Below, piece after piece: positions 11,152 to 23,100 of a stretch of 64,000 nucleotides of DNA. Positions within the stretch are counted from its first letter, which is position 1. Each line of letters opens with the position of its first letter. Location: assembly GCA_029204045.2 (NCBI GenBank), contig CM055067.1, positions 29,214,838 to 29,278,837 of the forward strand. The letters run 5' to 3'. The translations under genes were made by a program, and so were the position numbers. A model generated the notes under the pieces. The model had not been told where the DNA came from. It saw only the letters and a list, made by a program, of their open reading frames with translations, and did no database searches. This stretch comes from Tillandsia leiboldiana. Lineage: Eukaryota > Streptophyta > Magnoliopsida > Poales > Bromeliaceae.

Positions 11152-14100
11152 TTATTTATTTATTTATTTATTTATTTTACTTTTTTATGCATATATAATA
11201 TAAGATAATAAATATTTTAGCTTTTCGATGAATATATACAAATTTTTTTAGAAAATAAAAATAAATTATGTATGGTAGAGAATTTCTTTCCTTAAAATAT
11301 ATGAATTATCAATGAAAATTTTATTAATTTTCATTCGTATAGAAAATATAATAATATTTTAATAAAATTAACTATTTATATATAATAAATATATATTATT
11401 GTATTAATAATATTATGTTTTATTAGTAGTGTCCATGTCGTGTCCGTGTTCTAATATTTTAAAAGTTGTCGAGTCGCCGTGTTTGAGTCATGTCATGTCT
11501 CGTGTCCATGTCCGTGACTGACACCGTCCTTGGAATTGATGGATGAAGCCATCACTCACTTAATAAATGTTAGTTTAGTTTTTCTATAAATTGTCTTTTT
11601 GTTTTTCTATAAAATTAATGTGTCTTTTAGTATTCCTAAAATGTCTTCTAGTATTTCTAAAAAGTGTCTTCTAGGTTTTCTATAAAATTTATGAGTGAGT
11701 TAATGTATTGGGAAGTTTAAAGGTCTTTCGAGAGACTATATATATGCAATAACTTATGTTGAAAGAAACAAATTAAGTTGAGTTGAATTTTCTACTTTCA
11801 TTTGAGAAGAAGGATTTCTTCTTATTTTACTCCTATCTCCTAGATGGATTTTCTGTGAGAGAAGAGTGTTGCTTGATCGCTGCAGTTGGTGGAGTCCTTG
11901 CGGTGGCAAGTGTTACTCGACCATTGCGTTGGTGGATTCCGCGTAGTGGTGAGTGTGCTCGAGTTCGACGTGGTGGATTCTACGGCGGGCCGAGTGTTTA
12001 TCGGTTCGTTTTTGTCCTATCTCCGCGCCCTCTCTAAGTTCCGGCGTCAGATTGGTATCAGAGCCTTGGTTCAAGATGGCTAACAACCATAGGCGTGGTC
12101 CACGCGCGGAGGATGCCCCAACGCGTGAGTGTGATTTGCAGGATGTTGAGAGGGAAGATGACTTGCGGAGACAAGTGCGACTTCTTGAAGAGCGACTTGT
12201 TCGCTTCGAAGCTTTGGAACATGACAATTCTCGTCATGGTTCAGAGCAAGAAGACGAGGAGAATATCAACCCTTTTCATAACGCTCGTAGACGGGCGCCT
12301 AGTGAGGAAGGTTCTCTACATCGACAACCTCAGAAGAACCAATGAGTTCCGCTAGGACCTCGGCATCAAAGTAAATATCCCTGAGTTTGAAGGAAGGATG
12401 CAACACGACGAGTTCATTGATTGGCTTCATACGGTGGAGCGGGTCTTTGAATATGAAGATGTACCCGAGCACTACAAAGTAAAGCTTGTGGCTATCAAGC
12501 TTAAAAGGCATGCATCTATTTGGTGGGAGCAACTCAAAGTTCGACGAGCTCGCGAAGGAAAATCAAAAATACAAACTTGGGAGAAAATGAAGAAAGAACT
12601 AAAGAAGTTTTTACCAGAACACTATATGCAAGATGCTTTTCTCAAGTTTCACCGCCTGAAACAAGAGAATCGCTCCGTCGAGGAGTACTCAGAGGAGTTT
12701 GATCATCTTATGATACGATGCGGCATTTATGAACCGGAAGAGCAAACCATCGCTCGTTACCTTGGTAGGCTTCGTCGTGAGATTTTCAACATCGTCGACC
12801 TTCAACCTTATTGGACATACAACGACGTCTACAAGCTTGCGATTAAGGCGGAGAGGCAACTCAAGCCAAAGGATGAACGTCGACCATCTAGTGCCAGTAG
12901 TACTCGACCCATAGGCCGTGAGAACACTTATAACCGGGGGAGTGTTTCTCAAGCTTCTAAGGCCATATCTCAAAAGTCCTATCCAAAGCAAGAGGCGGTG
13001 GCTACTTCTAGTCGTCCTAGTTCTTCCAACTCCAACCCGCGGCGATGCTATAAATATTAAGGCCTCGGACATATTGCCTCTGAATGTCCAAATAGGAGAG
13101 TTGTTACTCTCTTGGAGGAGACACCTAATGTAGAGGAAAGTCTCGAAACTACTTCACCTATGTATGATGAAGAGGTGGAAAAGGAAGATGAAGTCACCTA
13201 TGGCGACGGAGGTGAGGCTCTTGTCATTCGGCGAGCTTTAAGTACTACACCCGTTGAGAGTGATGATTGGCTTCGCAACAATATTTTTCACACACGGTGC
13301 ACTTCTCATGGCAAGATATGCAATGTTATTATAGATGGGGGTAGTTGTGAAAATGTGATTTCTACTACTATGGTAGAGAAGTTACAACTTCGTGTAGAGA
13401 AACATCCCCAGCCATATAAACTCTCATGGCTTAAGAAAGGAAATGATGTGAAAGTAGAGAAAAGGTGTTTGGTTGGCTTTTCAATTAGTAAAAATTATAA
13501 GGATGAGGTGTGGTGTGATGTCATCCCCATGGATGCATGTCACTTACTTCTTGGACGTCCTTGGCAATATGATAGGAAAGTCATGCATGATGGCTTTAAG
13601 AACACTTATACATTTACCAAGGATGGGGTTAAAATCACACTAGGTCCTTCCAACCCTGAGCATTTATCCAAACTTTCTATAGGAGAGGATAAAAGCTTGT
13701 ACTCTAAGTCACTATTTCTTGAGGAGCTGTCAAAATCTAGTGAGGCATATGCTTTACTTTTTGTGGAGGAATATAAAATGAAAAATGAAATACCTCCTAT
13801 TATCTCACCTCTTATTCATGGGTTTAAAGATGTGATTCCGGAAGAGATTCCACCCAGTCTTCCACCTATGCGGGAGATCCAACATTGCATTGACCTAGTG
13901 TCGGGCGCCGCTATACCCAATAAGGCAGCCTATCGAATGAATCCAAAGGAAACTGAGGAACTACAACGACAAGTTGAAGAGCTTATTCACAAAGACTTGG
14001 TGCGAGAGAGTATGAGCCCGTGCGCAGTGCCGGCGTTATTGGTTCCAAAGAAAGATGGCTCTTGGCGCATGTGTGTGGATAGTAGAGAGGTCAACAAAAT

Positions 14101-17100
14101 TACTATTAAGTACCGCTTTCCTATTCCGCGACTCGACGATCTTCTTGACCAACTTCATGGTGCCTCGGTTTTCTCCAAAGTTGATCTAAGGAGTGGCTAC
14201 CATCAAATCCGTATGCACCCTGGTGATGAATGGAAAACGGTGTTCAAGACGCGTGATGGTCTCTACAAGTGGATGGTCATGCCATTCGGCCTCTCAAATG
14301 CTCCAAGCACTTTTATGCGGCTTATGAACTATGTATTCAAACCCTTTATTGACAAGTTTCTTGTTGTTTATTTTGATGATATTTTGATCTACAGTAACAA
14401 CATTGAGGAGAATATAGCGCATCTTCGGCAAGTATTTCAAATTCTATGAGAGCAAAAGCTATTCGTCAACTTAAAGAAATGCGAATTTGTGACAAATAGC
14501 TTAATTTTTTTGGGCTATGTTGTCTCGGCCGAAGGTATCAAGATGGATCCAGCAGAGGTTGAGGCCATTGTTACGTGGCCCGAACCTACTTCACTTCATG
14601 ACATTCGAAGCTTTCATGGCCTTGCTTCTTTCTATCGGCGTTTCATCAAAGGCTTTAGCACTATCATCACCCATATCACTGATTGCTTGAAAAGAGGATC
14701 TTTCAAATGGACGGATAATGCAAAGAAGAGTTTTGAGCTTCTCAAAACAAAGATGATAGAAGCTCCTCTTCTCACGCTCCCTGACTTCAACAAAGTGTTC
14801 GAGATAGAGTGCGACGCCTCAAATGTTGGAATCGGCGCAGTTCTTAGCCAAGAAGATAAACCTCTCGCCTTCTTTAGTGAAAAGTTGAATAATTCTCGAC
14901 AAAAATATTCTACTTATGAAAAAGAGTTTTATGCTATTGTTCGAGCTTTGGAGTATTGGCGCCACTATCTTATTTCTAAAGAGTTTATTCTATTCTCCGA
15001 TCATGAGGCCTTAAAGTATATTCATGGCCAGCACAAACTCAACCGGAGGCATGCTAAATGGGTAGAGTTTTTACAAGCTTACACTTTTCATATTAAACAT
15101 AAGGCGGGTAAGCAAAATAAAGTGGCAGATGCTTTGAGTCAAAGATATGCTTTACTTTCAACCATGGAAGTGCAAGTTTTAGGCTTTGATGTGCTCAAGG
15201 AGCTTTATGAGGATGATTCATATTTTGGGAAAATGTGGAAAGAGTGTTCTAATGGGTCTTACAACAACTTTATTCTCCACGATGGCTATCTTTTCAAAGG
15301 CAACCTTCTTTGTATTCCTCAATGTTCCCTACGTCATTTTATTATAAAGGAAGCTCACGAAGGAGGACTTAGTGGCCACTTTGGGAGAGACAAGACAGTA
15401 GTTCTATTACAAGAGCATTTTTATTGGCCACACTTATATAAAGATGTTTCTAACTATATTGCAAGGTGCAGAATGTGTCATATTGCTAAGAGCCATGTTC
15501 AAAATACCGGTCTATACACTCCGTTGCCAGTTCCAAATGCACCCTGGGAGGATGTGAGTCTTGACTTTGTTTTATGTCTACCGCGGACTCAACGGCACAA
15601 GGACTCTATCATGGTGATCGTTGATCGATTCTCTAAAATGGCACATTTTGTTCCATGTACGAAAACGATGGATGTTACTCTCATCGCCGACCTCTACTTC
15701 CGAGAGATTGTTAAGCACCATGGCATTCCAAAGACAATCACATCCGACCGAGATCCAAAGTTTGTCGGTCATTTTTGGCGTACTCTATGGAGGAAGTTGG
15801 GCACTACTCTCCAATTTAGCTCTTCTCATCATCCCCAAACCGATGGTCAAACTGAGGCTGTCAATCGAAGTTTGGATAATCTTCTACGAAGTTTAGTGGG
15901 GAAGAATATTCGACAATGGGATCAAGTTTTGCCGCAAGCGGAAATTGCATACAACCGGTCAGCGAAACAACAGGTGCAAGCCCATTTCAAGTAGTCTATG
16001 GTCGCAATCCCATTAGCCCACTTGACCTTTCTCCCTTTCCTACTACTCATTCTTTTAGCAGTGATGCCGATGAACAAGCCAAGCACATTAAGCAACTCCA
16101 CGAGCAAGTTCGAGCTCGCATCATTAAGCACAATGAGAAGTATCAAAAGGCGGCTAACAAACATCGTAAACCGGCGGCATTCAAAGAGGGCGATTTAGTG
16201 TGGGTGCATCTTCGCAAAGAGCGCTTTCCACAAGGCCGACATGGCAAGCTTAAACCGAGAGTAGATGGACCATTCAAGGTATTAAAAAGAATCGGTGAGA
16301 ATGCCTACAAGATCGAGTTGCCCGGCGAGTACAATGTTTCAGCGACTTTCAATGTTGCGGATCTTTCAACGTATTATACCGAACTTGAGGACAAGTTCCT
16401 TTCAACTGGGGAAGAATGACACCGTCCTTGGAATTGATGGATGAAGCCATTACTCACTTAATAAATGCTAGTTTAGTTTTTCTATAAATCATCTTTTCGT
16501 TTTTCTATAAAATTAATGTGTCTTTTAGTATTCCTAAAATGTCTTTTAGTATTTCTAAAAAGTGTCTTTTAGGTTTTCTATAAAATTTATGAGTGAGTTA
16601 ATGTATTGGGAAGTTGAAAGGTCTTTTGAGAGACTATATATATGTAATAACTTATGTTGAAAGAAACAAGTTAAGTTGAGTTGAATTTTCTACTTTCATT
16701 TGAGAAGAAGGATTTCTTCTTATTTTACTCCTATCTCCTAGATGGATTTTCTGTGAGAGAAGAGTGTTGCTTGATCGCTGCAGTTGGTGGAGTCCTTGCG
16801 GTGGCAAGTGTTACTCGACCATTGCGTTGGTGGATTCCGCATAGTGGTGAGTGTGCTCGAGTTCGACGTAGTGGATTCTACGGCGGGCCGAGTGTTTATC
16901 GGTTCGTTTTTGTCCTATCTCCGCACCCTCTCTAGGTTCCGGCGTCAGTGACGCTTAGGTTCCTACTTGCATAGATTTCATTATTGCATTTGCATGAGGT
17001 ATAACATATAATCATGATGCATATAGTGTAGATTTACATTTTTGCAGATTATTACTATATACTCGTTTTGCCTCGTTTGGACCTAGTAGATTGAGCTTCT

Positions 17101-20100
17101 CGCTTGGGCGCCCGTACTTACTGGGAACTATTTTATAGTTCTCATCACATGTTTTACAGTTGGTATCAGAGTCAATTACCAACAAAAAATGTAAGATGAG
17201 TCTGACTGAGCCGGGTAGAGCGCGGCTCCCCTGGCTGATGACCATTGTGGGTGGAGCGCGGCTCTCCACAAGGTCAGCTAAGGCTAGCGAGATGAGTCTC
17301 ACATCGCCTAATGCTTGTGAGTGTGTTTGAGCATAACGAGGATGTCAGGACTTAAAGGGAGGGGGGGAGGGGTTGAGAATGTGACATTCCAAGATTTGAA
17401 ATAGTTCTATATATAAGATATAATAGGGCTAAACCTCTTAACCCGGCTAGCAATTTGGATGGTTGCTAAGCCTAATAGTTCAGAGGGTTAAGCGTGCTAA
17501 AACTAGAGTAGTTCTAAAATAGGTGACCCCCTACGAAGTGGGGCGTCACATTAACAATACAAAGGGACACTAAATGACCTTAACAACGGAGTGAATATGA
17601 CGAGTAGATCTGATTCATTTGAATATTAGGATTTTGTCAAGGGCGTCGAATCCCCGACTGGCGGGACCGCGGCTACGTAGCTCGTAGCCGCCGGCCGTCT
17701 TCTTTGGTGAGGTTATTCCCCTCAACCGCAGGCTTAACAGAGAGAGAGAGAGAGATTAGGGATATAATTCTTGCTTAATTGATTGTCCCGCGATCACAAG
17801 CATATATGGCCACTGGCCCAACCTAAATGGAGAAGGCTCTCCTTGATTCTAGGGATTTCCAAAACAACCTACCTAAATGGAGAGGGCTCTCCTTGATTCT
17901 AGGGATTTCCAAACAACTTACCTAATCTAAGGAATTTTCAAACAACTTAACAACTTACCTAATCTAAGGAATTTCCAAACAACTTAACAACTTACCTAAT
18001 CTAAGGAATTTCCAAACAACTTACCTAATCTAAGTTTCTATCTTTAGCCACTAGAGGCTAACCCATGCAGCGCCTGCCCAACGTGCTCCGCGCGCTCAGC
18101 CGGTCCGCGCCTGGCATATGTGCGTCCGCACATGACATCTCTCCCCGCCTCGAAGGCCAGCTCGTCCTCGAGCTGAAAGGAAGGGAACCGAGCATGGAGG
18201 TCGTCCAGATCCTCCCATGTAGCCGACGCAGGCGTTTGTCCTTGCCATTCAACGAGCACCTGGCGCACTCCCCGGGCCAGCCGCGCCCGAGTCACCCGGG
18301 CAGGTGCAGGCACCACAGCACCGTGCAGGAGTGGAGGCAGCAGCGGTGGAACGGCCGGCGGGTTACCGACAAACTTCTTGAGGACGCCGACATGGAACAC
18401 ATCATGAATGCGAGCGTCGGGAGGAAGCTGTAGCCGCACAGCCACCTCGTTGATGAGCTCCGCCACCTGGTACGGCCCGACGTATCGCGGTTTGAGCTTC
18501 CCTGTTGCCGTGCGTGGGAGGGATGCTGCTGCCCGCTGCCGAAGGCGAAGAAGAGCCCAATCGCCAACCTGGAAGGACACCGGCCTGTGGTGCTGGTCGT
18601 AGACGCGCTTCTGGACCGCCTGCGCCTGTTCAAGGCGATAGCGGATGTCGGCGAGGAAGGCAGCGCGCTCCTCCATCTCCTGGGCGACCGCTGCGACGCG
18701 GGCCTCGCCGGGCTCATAGGAGCGGATGGTCGGGGGTTCCCGGCCATAGACCACACGAAACGGAGTTTCGCGGAGCGATGACTGATAGGCGGTGTTGTAG
18801 GTGTACTCTGCCCATGGCAGCCACCTGAGCCATTGCCGGGGACGGTCGCCGGTGAAGCAGCGCAAGTACATGACGATGACCCGGTTGGCGGCCTCGGTCT
18901 GGCCGTCCGTCTGCGGGTGAAAGGCGGACGACATGTAGAGCTTCGTCCCTGTGAGCCGCATGAGCTCCTGCCAGAACGTCGAGGTGAATACTGGATCGCG
19001 GTCCGAGATGATGGACTGCGGAACGCCATGGAGGCGAACGATGTCGGCGAAGAAGGCGTGAGCGACGGACTCGGCGGTGTAGGGGTGCGCCAGGGGGATG
19101 AAATGGCAGTACTTGCTGAAGCGATCCACGACGGATAGAATGACCGTCTTGCCTTGCACCTTGGGCAACGCCTCGATGAAGTCGATGCCGATGTCAGCCC
19201 ACACAGCCGTCGGAACCGGCAGTGGCTGCAGCAGACCGGCCGGCCTGAGGTGGTCGGACTTGTACTGTTGACAGGTGACGCATGCCGTCACGAAATCCTG
19301 CACCCGGCGACGCATGTTGGGAAAATGAAAATCCCGCCGGAGCCTGTGGAGGGTGCGGTGGATGCCCTCATGGCCGTCGTTGTGGACCGCGGCCAGGATC
19401 TCCTGCAGCAGCGGCGACGCCGGGGGAATGTATAGGCGGCCGGCGAAGGCGACCATGCCGTCCACCAGCGCCCACGGAGCGGTGCGGGTGGCAGCCCGGA
19501 CCTCATCGTGGATGGTGACCAGGGCCGGATCAGTGGCCTGGGCGTGGCGGAGGCGCTCGATGAAGTCAAAGCGGGGTGCCGAAATAGCCATCACCTCCCC
19601 GCCGTCACTGTCGCGACGGGAGAGGGCGTCGGCGACGACGTTTGTGGCGCCCGACCGGTACTCCACCGAGAAATCGAATCCCAGGAGCTTGCCGACCCAG
19701 TGGTGCTGAGGGATCGTGGCGAGGCGCTGATCGAGGAGGTACTTCAGGCTGTAGTGGTCGGTCTTGACGATGAAGCGCCGACCCCAGAGATACGGGCGCC
19801 AATGCCGTACCGCCTGGACGAGGCCGATGAGCTCGCGCTCGTAGGCGGCAAGCGAGCGGTGGCGAGGTGCCACAGGCCTGCTGAAGAAGGCGACCGGATG
19901 GCCCTCCTGGATCAGGACCGCGCCGAAGCCGAGCGTGGACGCGTCGCACTCGACGGTGAACAGCTTGGCGAAGTCGGGCATGGCGAGTACGGGGGCGGAC
20001 GTGACGGCGGCCTTGAGCGCTGTGAATGCCGCGGCTGCCGCGTCGTTCCAGGAGAAGCCCTCCTTCTTGAGTAGGGCCGTCAGTGGTGCAGCGATCGCCC

Positions 20101-23100
20101 CGTAGTTGTGGACGAACTTGCGGTAGTACCCGGCGAGGCCGAGGAAACCGCGCACAGTCCGGGGCGAACGTGGAGCCGGCCAATCATGGATCGCCTGCAC
20201 TTTGGCCGGGTCCATGGCCACACCCGCTGCGGATATGACATGGCCGAGGTAGGCGACGGAGGAGGCACCAAACGAGCACTTGGAGCGCTTGACGAAGAGT
20301 TGGTGGCGGCGTAGTTCGTCGAAGACGGCCCGGAGGTGGCGAAGATGATCAGCCCACGTCTTGCTGTAAATTAGAATATCATCAAAAAATACCAGGACGA
20401 AGCGGCGCAGGAACGGGCGTAGCACGTCGTTCATCAAGGCCTGGAATGTCGCCGGGGCGTTGCACAGCCCGAACGCCATCACCAAGAACTCGTACAGGCC
20501 GTCGTGGGTGCGGAACGCCGTCTTGTGCACGTCCTCCGGGCGCATGCGCACCTGGTGGTACCCGGACCGGAGGTCCAGCTTGGTGAAGAACTTGGCGCCA
20601 TGGAGCTCGTCGAGGAGCTCGTCGACCACCGGGATCGGGAATGCATCCTTGACGGTGAGCGCGTTCAGCGCCCGGTAGTCGACGCAGAAGCGCCACGAGC
20701 CATCGGCCTTCTTGACGAGGAGGACGGGCGACGAGAACGGTGAGTCGCTGCGGCGGACGATCCCTTGAGCAATCATTGCGGCACACTGGCGCTCCAACTC
20801 GTCCTTGTGCGCTGCGGGGTACCGGTAAGGGCGGACGGCGACCGGCTGGGTGTCGGGCTTGAGAACAATGCGGTGGTCGTGCGCACGCTTGGGGGGCAGA
20901 CCGACGGGGTCCGCGAAGAGCCCCCCAAACGAGAGCAGCAGCGCCTCCAGGAGGGAACCGGCGTCGGTTGTTGCGCCCAGGGCCGGCACGGTGGGGCTGG
21001 CCATGCCGGTCCAGGAGACGGAACGCCCCCGGCGCTGGAAGGACATGCGCCGGCGGCCGAGGTCCCAAACAATGGGCCCCAACTCGCCGAGCCACCGGGT
21101 GCCGAGGACGACGTCGTACCCGGCCAGTGGCATGACGTAGAGGTCGGCCGGGAACGAATTGCCGTCGATGAGCAGGGGCGCGTCGCGGATGACGCCGGCG
21201 CAGGTGATCCGCTCGCCATTGGCGACCAAGGCTGTGAGGCGGGGGTGTTGGCGGAGGGGCAGACCGGAGCGCCGCGCCGCCTCCTCCGAGATGAAGTTGT
21301 GCGTGCTGCCGGAGTCGAGGAGGGCGACGAGGGACGCGGAGCCGAGTGCCACGGCGATCTGCATGGTGCCCGCCATGGGAACCCCAGCCACGGCCTGCAG
21401 GGAAAAACAGGGTGCCTCGGCGTCGTGCTCCGCGTCGCCCGCGGCGTCCGTGGCGTCCTCGATCTCCACGCCTTCAAGGAAGAAGATGCGCCGGCAAAAT
21501 CTGTTATGGCCACGGGTATATTTTTCATCGCAATTAAAACAGAGGCCCAGACGGCGCCGTTCCGCCATTTCGTCCGGGGTGAGGCGCCTCTGATTGCCCT
21601 CGTCGCGACCCTGCTGGGCGGCCATCGGAGGAGCAGGGAGCGCCAGCAGCTGCTGTGGTCCCGGAAGCGCTGGCCGTGGCGCGGGGGCGGAAAGGAGGCC
21701 ACGCTGGGGCGCCCGAGGGGAAGGCTGCACCGGCCGGTCGCTCGCCATCAACTCTACTTGTCGCGCCAGGCTCATGGCGGCTGCGAGCGTCTCCGGGTTG
21801 TGGATGCGGACGGCGTGGCTGAGCGGCGGCAGGAGTCCGCCAGTGAAGAGCTGGACGCGCTGAGCCTCATCAAGGCGGCCCGCGCGAGGCAGGAGGGCCT
21901 GGAAGCGATTGGAGTACTCCTCCACGGTCCCTGTACGCCGGCACTCGGCGAGCTCGAACAGCGGAGCCGAGCGGAGGGGAGGCCCAAACCGCAAGGTTAG
22001 GAGTTCCTTGAATCGCCCCCACGACGGCGTGCCCTCGTCCTCCTGGAGTTGGATGTACCAGAGTTGCGCGACGTCCTCCAAATTGTACGAGGCCATCCAC
22101 ACGCGCTCCTCCGCCATGGTGCGCTGTTGGCGAAAATAGGATGCGCACTTGTTGATGAAGAGCATCGGATCGGTCTTGCCGTCGTAGCGGGGAAATTCCA
22201 ATTTGTGGAATTTTGGGGGGCGATCAAGATCGCGCGGCCCCTCCGGGCGGCCGCCGGCGCCGTTGTCCGACGACGAGGCCGACTTCTCCTTCATAGCCGC
22301 CATGTCGGCCTTCATGGTTGTCATCTCCGTGGTGATGGATTTCAACATCTCTATCACATCGGCGACGGTGGGATCGCCCATGGCTGTTGGCTGCGGGGCG
22401 GCAGTGGCGGAGGGCTGCGGCGGTGGTGGAGGGCTAAGGTGGTGGGCGGCGGCTTGGGTGGAGCGGGTGAGCTCTGATACCAGGTTGTCAAGGGCGTCGA
22501 ATCCCCGACTGGCGGGACCGTGGCTACGTAGCTCGTAGCCGCCGGCCGTCTTCTTTGGTGAGGTTATTCCCCTCAACCGCAGGCTTAACAGAGAGAGAGA
22601 GAGAGATTAGGGATATAATTCTTGCTTAATTGATTGTCCCGCGATCACAAGCATATATGGCCACTGGCCCAACCTAAATGGAGAAGGCTCTCCTTGATTC
22701 TAAGGATTTCCAAAACAACCTACCTAAATGGAGAGGGCTCTCCTTGATTCTAGGGATTTCCAAACAACTTACCTAATCTAAGGAATTTTCAAACAACTTA
22801 ACAACTTACCTAATCTAAGGAATTTCCAAACAACTTAACAACTTACCTAATCTAAGGAATTTCCAAACAACTTACCTAATCTAAGTTTCTATCTTTAGCC
22901 ACTAGAGGCTAACCCATGCAGCGCCTGCCCAACGTGCTCCGCGCGCTCAGCCGGTCCGCGCCTGGCATATGTGCGTCCGCACATGACAGATTTCAAAATA
23001 AATTATGCTTCAGGATTCATGGGAAAAAAGTCATTAAACATTTTTGTCTTTCAAAAGAACTATTGGTAGTCAATCAATTTCAAAATAAATTATGTATTAC

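Larger units (their letters stand above)
11519..16947 (+). mobile_element. Complete but inactive Ty3/gypsy chromovirus-type LTR retrotransposon
   Basis: Two 531-bp LTRs (11519-12049 and 16417-16947) start TGACACC and end GGCGTCA. A perfect 5-bp target duplication GTGAC flanks the element (11514-11518, 16948-16952). The primer binding site TGGTATCAGAGC lies at 12053-12064. By eye the LTRs differ at about 15 of 531 sites, mostly transitions, so this is older than the neighbouring element at 17635. The domain order protease-RT-RNaseH-integrase identifies Ty3/gypsy. The clade is uncertain: the gag and tail resemble CRM/Galadriel-type chromoviruses, and I see no clear chromodomain. Confidence 0.93.
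17635..22988 (-). mobile_element. Young, structurally intact Ty3/gypsy chromovirus (Reina-like size)
   Basis: LTRs of 503 bp lie at 17635-18137 (3') and 22486-22988 (5' in element sense). I see only two differences between them by eye. A perfect target duplication GATTT flanks the element (17630-17634, 22989-22993). The methionine tRNA primer binding site is at 22482-22471 on the minus strand. The whole interior is one open frame. The total of 5354 bp with a ~1500-residue polyprotein and a C-terminal chromodomain-like segment fits compact chromoviruses such as Reina; the clade is an inference. The element lies in intron 4 in the same orientation as the host gene. Confidence 0.95.

Noticed and set aside
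11400..11518. Possible hAT-type terminus with GTGTCC/CGTGTC words before the gypsy insertion
   Set aside because: No matching inverted end or 8-bp duplication could be found on the other side of the insertion.
20765..22000. A 411-codon plus-strand frame
   Set aside because: It is antisense to the verified gag-pol of the intact chromovirus; GC-rich codon use opens the opposite strand.
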